Source of the DNA: Chloroflexota bacterium
GTDB lineage: Bacteria; Chloroflexota; UBA6077; FW602-bin22
DNA: 51,311 bases
Direction: 5' to 3'
Assembly (NCBI GenBank): GCA_016875715.1
Contig: VGOZ01000015.1
Span: 1-51,311, forward strand
Shown piece after piece: positions 32,995 to 41,999 of this stretch (positions are counted from its first letter, which is position 1; each line of letters begins with the position of its first letter). The translations under genes and the position numbers were made by a program. The notes under the pieces were generated by a model. It made no database searches. It saw only the letters and a program-made list of their open reading frames with translations, and was not told the DNA's origin.

Positions 32995-34542
32995 CTAGCG
33001 GCCGAGCGAGGGGAGCAGAAGACGCTTCGTTCCTGCCGCCGGCGGATCCACGAACTGCGTCGTCCTACTCTGGTGCAGGATAGAAACCGACCCGCCGATC
33101 ATGAAGTCGCCCGGGAGCCCCGAAAACGCACGGAGGTTCGTGGCCCCCGGCAGAACCACCCGGTACTGTCCCCCGAGAGGAATGACCGTCACCTCGGTGC
33201 CATCCTGACGGATCAGACGAGCCGTCGGGGCGATCGCTTCCACGCCTATGGAGACCGCACTCCCGCCGGTCGCCCACAGAACGGTAGCGGTCCCGCGGGG
33301 GCTCAGCACGGTGATGCGTTCGTGGTCCCCCCGCCGATCGCGGGTCGCAAGGCGCCCGTCGCCAAGAGCGTCGATCGCGATCTGGAGCGCACGGACAGTG
33401 GGTCGTGAAGTGCGATCGTTCCGGTAGAGGCCGTACGCCTCTGCGTGGCCATCATCCTGGAACTGAAACAGCGCGGCACGTTCCACGTTGGCCGCGAGAG
33501 CCAGCGCCAGGTACTGGAGCGCGAAGGCCGCCTGCTCTTCCACTGTCGCTGAGCCTCGGTAGCCCGCGTCCGCGCACGAGACATGCGCCGGAGGCTCCCC
33601 GCACGCCGGAGCGTTCGCCTCATTGATCCAGATGCGTTTCGGCGGCACGCCGAGCTGAGCCAGCACCTGGCGTGCGGACACAGTACGGTCGTACGCATCG
33701 GTAGCCCGGCTGTACCAGTGGAACGGGATCACATCGAAGTAGTAGTTGTTCGCGGCAGCGCGCGGATCGATGACCAGTTCAGCAAGGAGCCAGCGCAGCC
33801 ACGCGTGCTCGATTCCGGTGCTGTTCATCTTCTCCCAGTTCATCAGTCCGCCAATCGCAATGGGCGTCGTGCTGTCCTGGGACCGGATGGCTTGGTGGGC
33901 GACGGTGAGCAACCTCGCGTATTGGGCAGCTGAGCCAGACCAGAACTGGCTGAAGTCCGGCTCGTTCCAGATCTCCCAGGCGATGGGCCTCCCGGCGTAG
34001 CGGCGCGCGGCCTCGGCCACGAACCGTGCCCACCGGTTCGCGGCATTGATCGGCTTGCCCGGGGCGGAGGCATCCGTGCCGTCGGCGAAGACCGCCAAGC
34101 TCATTGACGGAGGGGGATCGATGGCCGCGGCGGCCTGGCGCGGCGTTCGGGATCGGCCGAGATGCGGCGCAACCAGCCGGTCTGAGGCACTCGCGGCCAC
34201 AGCCGCCGTGTGGAACGCGGGCGTTCCTACCAAGACGGGCATCGAGCCGAGCCCGTACTGCTCGTCCAGCGCGAAGATCGCGTCGGCACCGCTCCAGTCG
34301 AACTGACCGTCGGCACGCTCCACATCGGTCCAGTACAGCGCCCATCGATTCCAGCCCGCGCCCAGCGATGCCGCACGCGCGTGGCGTTCCGGGTCACGCG
34401 GGCCGCCTGGATAGCCGACGTGGGCGATACCGAATCGAGTCGACCGCGAGGCACCACCCGCGTCGCTCGGCGTGATGATAAGCAGCGCCCCCACAAACAG
34501 CGTCGCGACCAGCGCGACCAGGATCGGGGCGCGAGCTGTCAG
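32995..34542 (-). CDS. Secreted clan A-type glycoside hydrolase
   Basis: A TIM-barrel glycosidase, 515 residues if the CTG at 34542 is the start. IAWEIWNEPDFSQF contains the Asn-Glu of the acid/base residue, and KRIWINEANAP holds the likely nucleophile, as in GH39/GH5-type enzymes. A C-terminal beta domain of about 130 residues follows. The first ATG/GTG/TTG in frame is the GTG at 34494, which would start in the middle of the signal peptide. The CTG at 34542 restores a full one (basic start, then ILVALVATLFVGALLII) and forms a CTGA overlap with the upstream Trm112-like gene. The substrate is unknown; a plant or microbial polysaccharide is likely. Confidence 0.85.
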   Translation of the reverse strand: MTARAPILVALVATLFVGALLIITPSDAGGASRSTRFGIAHVGYPGGPRDPERHARAASLGAGWNRWALYWTDVERADGQFDWSGADAIFALDEQYGLGSMPVLVGTPAFHTAAVAASASDRLVAPHLGRSRTPRQAAAAIDPPPSMSLAVFADGTDASAPGKPINAANRWARFVAEAARRYAGRPIAWEIWNEPDFSQFWSGSAAQYARLLTVAHQAIRSQDSTTPIAIGGLMNWEKMNSTGIEHAWLRWLLAELVIDPRAAANNYYFDVIPFHWYSRATDAYDRTVSARQVLAQLGVPPKRIWINEANAPACGEPPAHVSCADAGYRGSATVEEQAAFALQYLALALAANVERAALFQFQDDGHAEAYGLYRNDRTSRPTVRALQIAIDALGDGRLATRDRRGDHERITVLSPRGTATVLWATGGSAVSIGVEAIAPTARLIRQDGTEVTVIPLGGQYRVVLPGATNLRAFSGLPGDFMIGGSVSILHQSRTTQFVDPPAAGTKRLLLPSLGR

Positions 34543-34730
34543 CCGGATCGCCTGCCCTGCGCGGCCTCGCGGCCCCTATCACCCTCGGATGTCAGCATCA
34601 CAGGTATGTCATCGCGAATCGGATAGCGGCGACCGCACCGATCGCATACCAGCTCATCGCCCGCGAGAGTCACGGCGACCCTACAGGCCGGGCACGCAAG
34701 AATTTCCAGGAGCTCTTGACTTATCGGCAA
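34539..34730 (-). CDS. Trm112-family protein
   Basis: A 63-residue zinc-ribbon-like protein. It begins PISQELLEILACPACR, with a second pair CDRC near residue 30 and RYPIRDDIPVML near 39, the classic Trm112 pattern. Eukaryotic Trm112 activates several methyltransferases; the bacterial role is poorly defined. The start is TTG with GGAGG six bases upstream. TAGACT at 34749-34754 on the minus strand could be its -10 box. Its stop overlaps the probable CTG start of the glycoside hydrolase. Confidence 0.9.
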   Translation of the reverse strand: MPISQELLEILACPACRVAVTLAGDELVCDRCGRRYPIRDDIPVMLTSEGDRGREAAQGRRSG

Positions 34731-34793
34731 CAGCCACCTCCTGCAGCCAGTCTACCACGCACCCCTTGAGCAGGAGGACCTCTGACACGCCGG

Positions 34794-34799
34794 TATAAT
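34794..34799 (+). promoter_or_regulatory. Consensus -10 box for the EF-G-like gene
   Basis: A perfect TATAAT, giving a leader of about 60 bases before the ATG at 34869. No convincing -35 lies 17 bases upstream; a TTGAGC is further off, at 22 bases. Confidence 0.55.
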
Positions 34800-34868
34800 C
34801 GGCGCGTCGCCACACGACGACCTCTAGCCCCCGCGTAGGGCGAGAGAACCGCAGATCCGGGAGATGAC

Positions 34869-36944
34869 ATGAGCGTTCCCGCAGCCGCGACGATCCGCAA
34901 CATCGGTCTCTTCTCGCACGGCGGAGCCGGTAAGACAACCCTGTGTGAGGCGATGCTGTTCGCCTCCGGGGTGATCAATCGAGCGGGTCGGCCGGACGAT
35001 GGGACGACGGTGTCCGATTACGAGCCGGAGGAACAGAAGCGGCAGGTGTCGGTCAACCTCTCGGTGCTGCCGTTCTCATGGAAAGGATGCAAGGTCAACC
35101 TGCTCGACGCTCCCGGCGTCCTGGACTTCGCGGGTGAGGTCCGGCAGGCGATTCGCGCAATCGATAGCGGTCTGATCCTCGTGGATGCTGTCGCGGGGCC
35201 GGAGGTTGGCACCGACCTGGTGTGGCGGCAGTTGAAGGCGAAGGGGACCCCACGGGGATTCGTGATCAGCAAGTTCGATCGGGAGAACGCGGACTTCGGG
35301 CGGGCGCTCGATAGCCTACGCGCTCGGTACGGTGCCGCTGTGGTCGCTGTGCAATGTCCCATTCACGATCCGAGTGGTTTCGTCGGAACTGTGGATGTCG
35401 TCAGTGGGCGCGCCTCCCGGGGCACCGACGGCACCGCGTTCGACGCTCCGCCGGGCATCGTCGAGTCCGTAGATCAGATGCGCGAACGGCTTGTTGAGGC
35501 CGTTGCGGAGACGGACGACGATCTGATCGCCAAGTATCTCGAGGGCGAGACGCTTACCAGCGATGAGATCGGCCGGGCGCTGCGGAAGGCGATCGCCACG
35601 GAGCGTCTGTTCCCGGTCTTCGTCGTCGCGGGCCTCCCCGGGATTGGCGTCCGAACCCTGATGGACGCGATCGTCGATGTTCTCCCCTCGCCAGAGGACA
35701 TCGCGCCAGTCTCCGCGACGGAGGTCGCTTCGGGGAGGGCGGTCTCGCTCCAGCCGCGCGAAGACGCACCGCCGGTCGTACTGGTTTTCAAGACGACGGC
35801 TGACCCTTTCGTCGGCAAGCTCACCTACTTCCGGGTGCTGAGCGGCACCGTCCGGGCGGATTCCCATCTCTGGAACACTTCGACCGGTCACGACGAGCGG
35901 CTCGGGACGCTCTATTTGGTCAGAGGGAAGAGTCAGGAGCCCTGCGTGCAAGTGGGCCCCGGCGACATTGGCGCGGTGGCGAAGCTTCAGAACACCGCTA
36001 CGGGGCATACGCTCGCCAACCGCGAACGGCAACTGCGGGTGGAGCCAATCGCGTTCCCGAATCCGGTCTATTCGGTCGCGGTAGACCCAAAGTCAAAGGC
36101 CGATCTCGACAAGCTTGGCGGAGCACTCCAGCGCATCGTGGAGGAGGACCCCACGCTCACGGTGCGGCGCGATCCCGAGACGGGCGAGACGGTCATGTCG
36201 GGCCTGGGAGAGCAGCACATCGATGTCACTTTGGAGCGGATGCGCCGGAAGTTCGGGGTCGAGGTCACGACACGCGAACCGAAGGTGCCCTATCGCGAGA
36301 CGATCCAGCGCTCTGCTCAGGCCGAGTACAAACACAAGAAGCAAACGGGAGGCCACGGCCAGTACGGTCACGTGTTCCTCGAGGTCGAGCCGCTGCCGCG
36401 CGGCGCGGGGTTCGAGTTCACGGAGAGGGTGGTCGGAGGTTCGGTACCCCGGAACTTCATACCGGCCGTGGAGAAGGGGGTTCGCGAATCGCTTCCCGGC
36501 GGTGTGCTCGCCGGATGCCCGGTCGTTGATGTCCGGGTGACGCTATTCGATGGTTCATTCCATCCGGTGGACTCCTCGGAGATGGCCTTCAAGTTGGCAT
36601 CCAGTCAGGCGTTCCGTAGGGGGTTCGAGGATGGGCAGCCCATCCTCCTAGAACCGATCTGTGACCTTGACATAACGGTTCCTGAGTCGTTCGTTGGCGA
36701 TGTGATGAGCGATCTCAACGGCAAGCGTGCGCGAGTACAGGGGATGGATCCTGAAGGAGACGTCACGACGGTTCACGCTCAGGCGCCTCTCGCCGAGATC
36801 CAGCGCTACGCGACCGACCTGCGGAGTATCACCCAGGGACGGGGAACCTACACAATGAGGTTTTCCCACTACGAGGAGGTGCCCGCTCACGTCGCTCAGG
36901 CCGTGATCTCCGAGCAGAAGAAGGCGGCGGCAGCCGCCCACTGA
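34869..36944 (+). CDS. Elongation factor G-like GTPase (EF-G paralogue)
   Basis: A 691-residue protein with the full EF-G domain order: GTPase domain, domain II near 300, and domains III-V to the end. The domain IV loop region GGHGQYGHVFLEVEP (near 495) is preserved. The GTPase motifs are divergent. The P-loop is SHGGAGKTT. Switch I reads KRQVSVNLS where EF-G has RGITITSA. Switch II reads DAPGVLDF instead of DTPGHVDF, so the catalytic histidine is missing. G4 is SKFD instead of NKMD. This fits the EF-G2/EF-G-like subfamily rather than the housekeeping factor. It has its own promoter and is flanked by genes on the opposite strand. It may act on stalled or recycling ribosomes; this is inference. 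Confidence 0.9.
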   Translation: MSVPAAATIRNIGLFSHGGAGKTTLCEAMLFASGVINRAGRPDDGTTVSDYEPEEQKRQVSVNLSVLPFSWKGCKVNLLDAPGVLDFAGEVRQAIRAIDSGLILVDAVAGPEVGTDLVWRQLKAKGTPRGFVISKFDRENADFGRALDSLRARYGAAVVAVQCPIHDPSGFVGTVDVVSGRASRGTDGTAFDAPPGIVESVDQMRERLVEAVAETDDDLIAKYLEGETLTSDEIGRALRKAIATERLFPVFVVAGLPGIGVRTLMDAIVDVLPSPEDIAPVSATEVASGRAVSLQPREDAPPVVLVFKTTADPFVGKLTYFRVLSGTVRADSHLWNTSTGHDERLGTLYLVRGKSQEPCVQVGPGDIGAVAKLQNTATGHTLANRERQLRVEPIAFPNPVYSVAVDPKSKADLDKLGGALQRIVEEDPTLTVRRDPETGETVMSGLGEQHIDVTLERMRRKFGVEVTTREPKVPYRETIQRSAQAEYKHKKQTGGHGQYGHVFLEVEPLPRGAGFEFTERVVGGSVPRNFIPAVEKGVRESLPGGVLAGCPVVDVRVTLFDGSFHPVDSSEMAFKLASSQAFRRGFEDGQPILLEPICDLDITVPESFVGDVMSDLNGKRARVQGMDPEGDVTTVHAQAPLAEIQRYATDLRSITQGRGTYTMRFSHYEEVPAHVAQAVISEQKKAAAAAH

Positions 36945-36951
36945 GAGATGG

Positions 36952-37842
36952 TCAGGTGGCGCGGAAGTACGCTCGCGCCACCTCGATATCCCGACGTATC
37001 TGATGGACCAGTGCGTTCAAATCGGGGAATCGCTGCTCATCGCGCAGTCGCTTTTCGAACGTGATCTCGATGGACCGATCGTACAGGTCTGCCGAGAAGT
37101 CGAGCAGATGTACCTCTACGATGACCCGGGAACCATCGATCGTGGGCCGGACACCGACATTCGTCACCGCAGGGTGAATAGCGCCTTCCACCGACGCACG
37201 CGACACATAGACGCCGTGCGCCGGAAGCAGTCGTCCGGGTCGACAGCGGAGATTGGCGGTGGGAACGCCGATTGTCCGTCCACGACCGTGGCCGCGCTCC
37301 ACCCAGCCGGTGAGGCCGGGTGATCGGCCCAGGAGCCGTGCCGCGGCCGCGACATCCCCACGCTCGATCAAGTTGCGGATCACTCCGCTGCGGATCGGTT
37401 GTCCGTCGAAAGCTGCCTCGGGGAGGAGATCGAGTGTGGCCCGACGTCGTTGAGCGATCGCGCGAAGCTCGCCGTCACGGGCGTGCCGATCCCGCCCGAT
37501 CGCCAGGTCGGGTCCCCCCACAAGGAGTTCGATCCGTCCGTCGGCTCGCGCCTCGACCCGATCGAGGAACTCATCCGCCGTCAGATCCGCAACCTCACGG
37601 GTGAACGCCCAGACCTGAACGACTTCAACGCGCGCCTGAAGCAGCGCGACACGCTCGTCCGGATCGGTCAACCAGCGAGGCGCGGAGTCGGGCTGAAACA
37701 GTTCTCGTGGCGTTGGGTCGAAGGTAACCACCACCGATCGCGCGCCTCGGTCGCGACACGTGCTCGCGAGGACATCGAGCAGTTGCTGATGGCCCCTGTG
37801 CACGCCGTCGAACACACCGACCGCGAGACCGAGTGGCACCAT
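36952..37842 (-). CDS. ribF: Bifunctional riboflavin kinase / FAD synthetase
   Basis: A 296-residue enzyme making FMN and then FAD from riboflavin. The N-terminal nucleotidyltransferase has GVFDGVHRGHQ near residue 9 and SGVIRNLI near 152. The C-terminal kinase has GVPTANL near 192 and ADLYDRSIEITFEKRLRDEQRF near 250. The ATG overlaps the truB stop (TGATG). The gene closes the nusA-to-ribF run, matching the common truB-ribF order. A 10-base perfect inverted repeat overlaps its stop. Confidence 0.95.
   Translation of the reverse strand: MVPLGLAVGVFDGVHRGHQQLLDVLASTCRDRGARSVVVTFDPTPRELFQPDSAPRWLTDPDERVALLQARVEVVQVWAFTREVADLTADEFLDRVEARADGRIELLVGGPDLAIGRDRHARDGELRAIAQRRRATLDLLPEAAFDGQPIRSGVIRNLIERGDVAAAARLLGRSPGLTGWVERGHGRGRTIGVPTANLRCRPGRLLPAHGVYVSRASVEGAIHPAVTNVGVRPTIDGSRVIVEVHLLDFSADLYDRSIEITFEKRLRDEQRFPDLNALVHQIRRDIEVARAYFRAT
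36954..36983. terminator. Inverted repeat at the ribF / EF-G-like convergent junction
   Basis: AGGTGGCGCG and CGCGCCACCT are exact reverse complements around a 10-base loop. The hairpin lies just after the EF-G-like stop and covers the last codons of ribF, so it could stop transcription from either side. No T-run follows on either strand, so intrinsic termination is not certain. Confidence 0.5.
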
Positions 37843-38726
37843 CAGGTGAGCACTTTCCGTGGGCGCCAGCAGGCGTCACGCCACTCGACTATCGCGATCG
37901 CGTGGCCCCCTTCGACGGCGAGGGCGAGCGAGTCCGAACGCGTAGGGTCGACCGGCAGACCGGCGATCGGAACGCCGCTCCGCAGCATCGCTGCCCGATC
38001 CTGGGTGACATCGATCGAGGGCCAGTCGCCCAACGCGTGGCGTATCGAGATCGTGAACCCCTCGTCCTTCCGGTCTCGAATCGCCTGGAGGAGCCTGGCG
38101 AGCGGAGAGGCGTTGGCGATCGCGAATCGCCCGCTGCGCATCCGTCGCAGGGCCGAGAGATGTGCGCCACAGCCCAGCAGTATGCCAAGGTCGTGTGCGA
38201 TCGATCGGACGTAGGTGCCCTTCGAGCATGCGATCGAGACCGTTGCGCGTGGAAACCGCCAGTCGAGCAGCGCAAGGCGGTCGATCCGCACCGGGCGGGG
38301 CGCGAGATGGATCTCCGCCCCGCGGCGTGCGTACCGGTAGGCGGTCTGGCCGGCCACCTTGATCGCCGAATACCGCGGCGGGGTCTGAACCGTTCGCCGC
38401 TGAAGCTCTTCCAGCGCCGAGCCGATCAGATCCGCGTCGCGCGGAGGCTCGCTTCCTCCCACCTCGGTGCCGGTCGCATCGTAGGTGTCGGTTGCGGAAC
38501 CCAGGGTCACCTCCGCCTCGTACTCCTTGTCATCGAGGGCGAGCCACTCCGTAACGCGAGTCGCCGCGCCGAACGCGACGACGAGGACACCGGTCGCCAT
38601 GGGATCGAGCGTCCCGACATGCCCGATGCGCACGCCACGGGCCATCGCGGATCGCAGACTGGCGACCACATCGTGCGAGGTGTATCCCGCCGGCTTATCG
38701 ACGATGAAGAACCCGGCGCGCTCTAT
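37842..38726 (-). CDS. truB: tRNA pseudouridine-55 synthase, probable ATA start
   Basis: A 294-residue TruB that makes pseudouridine 55 in the T loop of tRNAs. The catalytic aspartate is in GHVGTLDPMATG. The conserved N-terminal strand FFIVDKPAGYTSHDVV is encoded in frame upstream of the first ATG/GTG/TTG (GTG at 38669). From the preceding in-frame TGA down to that GTG, no ATG, GTG, TTG or CTG exists. The only sensible start is the ATA at 38726, which overlaps the nrnA stop as ATAG and gives M-E-R-A-G-F-F-I-V-D-K. The C-terminal part reaches the ribF overlap. Confidence 0.92.
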   Translation of the reverse strand: MERAGFFIVDKPAGYTSHDVVASLRSAMARGVRIGHVGTLDPMATGVLVVAFGAATRVTEWLALDDKEYEAEVTLGSATDTYDATGTEVGGSEPPRDADLIGSALEELQRRTVQTPPRYSAIKVAGQTAYRYARRGAEIHLAPRPVRIDRLALLDWRFPRATVSIACSKGTYVRSIAHDLGILLGCGAHLSALRRMRSGRFAIANASPLARLLQAIRDRKDEGFTISIRHALGDWPSIDVTQDRAAMLRSGVPIAGLPVDPTRSDSLALAVEGGHAIAIVEWRDACWRPRKVLT

Positions 38727-39715
38727 GCGTTCGCCCCGCTGGCGAGAGCAGCCCGCACTGCGGTGATGATGCGCTCAACCGCCGTCCCGAGATCGACACC
38801 CTCGATCGTGCATCCGGCCGCCGCCCTGTGGCCGCCGCCGCCGAACTGCTGCGCTACCCGGGCGACGTCGACTCCCATGTCGGCCCGAAGGCTGACCCGC
38901 ACGCGGTCGTCCGAATGCGCCGTGAAGAGGATCGCGACGTGGACATCGCGCGTATCCGCCAGAAACCCGACCAACCCTTCGATATCGGCGAGATCCAGGC
39001 CAAACCGAGCTGCGTCTCGATGGGTGACGTGGCTCCACAGGACGTCGTCGTATCGTTCCACCCTTTCGAGAACCAGGCCCCACAGTGGTAGCTCGGCGGC
39101 GACTCGGTATCGGTGAACGGAGTCGGCGACGGCTGTCAGCGGCGCGCCGCGGTCGATGAGCGCGCCGCCGATGCGGAGCGAACGCGCTGTGGTGCTGGAC
39201 GTTCGGAAGCCCCGCGTGTCGGTGATCACGCCAGTAAGAAGGAGTCGGGCAATAGCGGGGGTGATCTCCCACGAAAGCTCGTCGAATAGGTCGTAGAGGA
39301 CCTCGCATACGGATGCGGCGTGGGGATCGATCACCTGTTCGGTGCCGTACCCGGAGTTGGAGATGTGATGATCAATGTTGACGAGGGGGACTGAGTCGAT
39401 CCAGACACGAGCGCCCTGCAGACCGCCAGCGATGCGATCGTAGGAGCCTGAGTCGACTGCAATAACGAGGTCAGGCCGCTCGAGGGATTCCGGCGCGATT
39501 TGGAGAGTCTCGCCGCCCGGCAGGAAGCGCAACGCCTCGGGCAGGGCATTGGGCGTGATCGCGATCGTTCGACCGCCTCTATCGCGATAGCTCGCGGCCA
39601 GGGCGAGCGCGCCGCAAACGCTGTCCGCGTCGGGGTTGTTATGGCCGACGACGACGACATCGCGCGCGCTGGCGAGCCGCGCCAGTGCGCCGGGAGAGAT
39701 CCGGCGCTCGCTCAC
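38723..39715 (-). CDS. nrnA: DHH-family phosphoesterase (NrnA-type nanoRNase/pAp phosphatase)
   Basis: A 330-residue DHH/DHHA1 protein that degrades short RNAs and/or 3'-phosphoadenosine 5'-phosphate. Motif I is GHNNPDADSVCGALAL near residue 25. The DHH motif is NIDHHISN near 115. The DHHA1 domain ends with FGGGGHRAAAGC near 290. Start and stop are both overlapped: GTGA with rbfA and ATAG with truB. Its place between rbfA and truB is common in bacteria. Confidence 0.93.
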   Translation of the reverse strand: MSERRISPGALARLASARDVVVVGHNNPDADSVCGALALAASYRDRGGRTIAITPNALPEALRFLPGGETLQIAPESLERPDLVIAVDSGSYDRIAGGLQGARVWIDSVPLVNIDHHISNSGYGTEQVIDPHAASVCEVLYDLFDELSWEITPAIARLLLTGVITDTRGFRTSSTTARSLRIGGALIDRGAPLTAVADSVHRYRVAAELPLWGLVLERVERYDDVLWSHVTHRDAARFGLDLADIEGLVGFLADTRDVHVAILFTAHSDDRVRVSLRADMGVDVARVAQQFGGGGHRAAAGCTIEGVDLGTAVERIITAVRAALASGANA

Positions 39716-40107
39716 GACGCAGTCGAACGGGCGCGGCGCCGTCTTGGCTGCGTCGGAACGATCGGTTCGTTGGCATCGCGGATGAGACGCAGCAGGCGAT
39801 CTCCACGTTCGATCGAGTCATCGAGCGCGAAGTCGAACTCAGGGATGTGGCGCAGGTCGACGCGGTGGCTGATCTCGCGCCGGAGGAATCCCGCGGCGCT
39901 TCGAAGTGCCAGGAGTGTCGACTCGCGCTCCGCTTTGCTGCCGTAAACGCTGATCCACACCCGGGCGTGTCGAAGATCGGTCGCAGTGTCCACGGCAGTT
40001 ACGCTGACAAGGCCCGCCAGGCGCGGATCCTTGATCGATCGGGCGAGCATCTCGCTCAGTTCCGCCCGCAGGAGTTCGTTGACCCGATCGATGCGACCGT
40101 TGCGCAT
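39712..40107 (-). CDS. rbfA: Ribosome-binding factor A
   Basis: A 131-residue RbfA, a KH-type 30S maturation factor active in cold adaptation. The N-terminal RVNELLRAELSEML and later DLRHARVWISVYG and RVDLRHIPEFDFALDDSIERGDRL are characteristic. A basic tail of about 15 residues ends the protein. The ATG overlaps the infB stop (TGATG); the stop overlaps nrnA (GTGA). Confidence 0.96.
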   Translation of the reverse strand: MRNGRIDRVNELLRAELSEMLARSIKDPRLAGLVSVTAVDTATDLRHARVWISVYGSKAERESTLLALRSAAGFLRREISHRVDLRHIPEFDFALDDSIERGDRLLRLIRDANEPIVPTQPRRRRARSTAS

Positions 40108-41999
40108 CAGCCGTCGATGCGCTCTCGTGCGTAGGCATCGATGATGTCGCCAACCACGAAGTCATTGAAGTCGGCGACCGTGATGCCGCAGTCGTACCCG
40201 GCAACGACCTCGCGCGCCTCATCCTTGAAGCGCTTGAGATTTGCGAGACGCCCGCTCTCGAGGAGCGTTTGCGGCCCGCGCCGGACCGTCATGGTGCTCT
40301 GCCTCGTCACGCGTCCCTCGAGCACGTGGCACCCGGCGATCACCGTCTCGCGACCGATGCGGAACAACTGCCGAACCTCGATCCGTCCCTCGAGCACCTC
40401 TCGATAGCGGGGTTCGGTCATACCCCGGGCGGCTGCGGTGACATCCTCGATGATCTCGTAGATCACCGAGTAGTTCCGGATAGCGACCTGATGGGCCTCG
40501 GCGACGCGGCGTGCACCAGGCTCGGTGCGGACGTTGAAGGCTGCGATTCGTCCCTGGGAGGCGACCGCCAGATTGACGTCGCTCTCTGTGACGTTACCGA
40601 TACCCGCGTACAGGATCTTGATTCGAACGTCGCTGGTACCGAGTTGCTCGACAGAGGCACGGATCGGGTCCACCGACCCCTGGACATCGCACTTGATGAT
40701 GAGATTCATGTCTTTGGCGGCTGAGGACTGCGCCCGATCCAGCATCTCTTCGATCGAGAGGCTCGCGCGTGAACCTGTATCCGCCCCGCTACTGTGGCGG
40801 ATCTGAAGTTGCTCCTGCGCCCAGGCCCGCGCCGTGCGATCGTCGGGCGCGACGCCGAATCGATCGCCGGCATGCGGCACGTCGTTGAGTCCAAGGATCT
40901 CCACTGGCATCGCGGGCGAGGCGTGACGTACCTTGCCGCGGCGATCGTCGAACATCGCCCGTACGCGGCCCGAGAATGGTCCCACGGCGATGAAGTCACC
41001 CACGTTCAGCGTGCCGTTCTGCACGAGGAGCGTCGCGACTGGGCCTCGCGTACGGTCGAGCTGTGCCTCGATCACGATACCCCGGGCCGGGGCATCCGCG
41101 TTCGCCTGTAGACCCTGCAGTTCGGCTACCAGTTCGATCACTTCGAGCAGGTCGTCGATGCCCGCGCCTGTGCGCGCCGACACCCGGACCGCGGGTGTGT
41201 CGCCACCGAAGTCCTCAACCACGACCTGATGCTCGGCAAGCTGCTGCTTCACCCTCTCAGGGTTGGCGGTGGGTAGGTCGCTCTTGTTGAGCGCGACGAT
41301 GATCGGGACTTTTGCCGCTCGGGCGTGCCCGATCGCTTCGATGGTCTGAGGCTGGACGCCATCGTCGGCCGCGACGACTAGGATCGCGACATCAGTGGCC
41401 TGCGCGCCGCGCGCGCGCATCTGTGTGAATGCCTCGTGGCCCGGCGTATCGAGGAAGGTGATACGTGACCGGCGCCCGGCGTGTGTATGTTCGACCTGGT
41501 AGGCGCCGATGTGCTGGGTGATGCCACCTGCCTCACCTTCGGCGACATTGGCCGATCGAATCCGATCGAGCAGGCTGGTCTTTCCGTGGTCGACGTGTCC
41601 CATGATCGTCACGATCGGAGGACGAGTCGCCGCGGTCGCTGCGTCGATCTGAACGGGTGCACCGAGCGCGGTCGATTCCAGCGAGGGTGCCTGAGCTTCA
41701 CGGGGCTGGAAACCGAGCTCATGGGCAATGATAGCCGCGGTGTCGTAGTCGATCTGCTGATTGATCGTGGCGAGCATCCCGTTGCCCATCAGGACCTTGA
41801 TCACCTCGCCCACCTGCACGCGCATCGTCTCGGCGAGTTCCTTGACGGTCATGCGGGCGAAAAGCACGATCCGGAGGTCCTCGGGGCGACGAGCCGGGGC
41901 GATGGGCGTCCGACGCTCCTCTGTGGGGGCGTGTGGGCGCCCGCGCGGCCGCGCTTGAGGACGTGGTGGCGGGCGCCGACCGAATCGGGGTGGGCTCAT
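40107..41999 (-). CDS. infB: Translation initiation factor IF-2
   Basis: A 630-residue IF-2 that brings initiator tRNA to the 30S subunit. The variable N-terminal region is short (about 45 Arg/Pro-rich residues). It is followed by an IF2-N domain ([12 protein letters not shown]), then the GTPase domain with GHVDHGKTS near 143, DTPGHEAF near 190 and NKSD near 245. Domains II-IV follow. The ATG at 41999 has an AGGAGG site six bases upstream and overlaps the ylxR stop (ATGA). Confidence 0.97.
   Translation of the reverse strand: MSPPRFGRRPPPRPQARPRGRPHAPTEERRTPIAPARRPEDLRIVLFARMTVKELAETMRVQVGEVIKVLMGNGMLATINQQIDYDTAAIIAHELGFQPREAQAPSLESTALGAPVQIDAATAATRPPIVTIMGHVDHGKTSLLDRIRSANVAEGEAGGITQHIGAYQVEHTHAGRRSRITFLDTPGHEAFTQMRARGAQATDVAILVVAADDGVQPQTIEAIGHARAAKVPIIVALNKSDLPTANPERVKQQLAEHQVVVEDFGGDTPAVRVSARTGAGIDDLLEVIELVAELQGLQANADAPARGIVIEAQLDRTRGPVATLLVQNGTLNVGDFIAVGPFSGRVRAMFDDRRGKVRHASPAMPVEILGLNDVPHAGDRFGVAPDDRTARAWAQEQLQIRHSSGADTGSRASLSIEEMLDRAQSSAAKDMNLIIKCDVQGSVDPIRASVEQLGTSDVRIKILYAGIGNVTESDVNLAVASQGRIAAFNVRTEPGARRVAEAHQVAIRNYSVIYEIIEDVTAAARGMTEPRYREVLEGRIEVRQLFRIGRETVIAGCHVLEGRVTRQSTMTVRRGPQTLLESGRLANLKRFKDEAREVVAGYDCGITVADFNDFVVGDIIDAYARERIDG

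Noticed and set aside
37833-39116. Plus-strand open frame of 427 codons opposite truB and nrnA
   Set aside because: Antisense to two conserved genes, Arg-rich and without domains.
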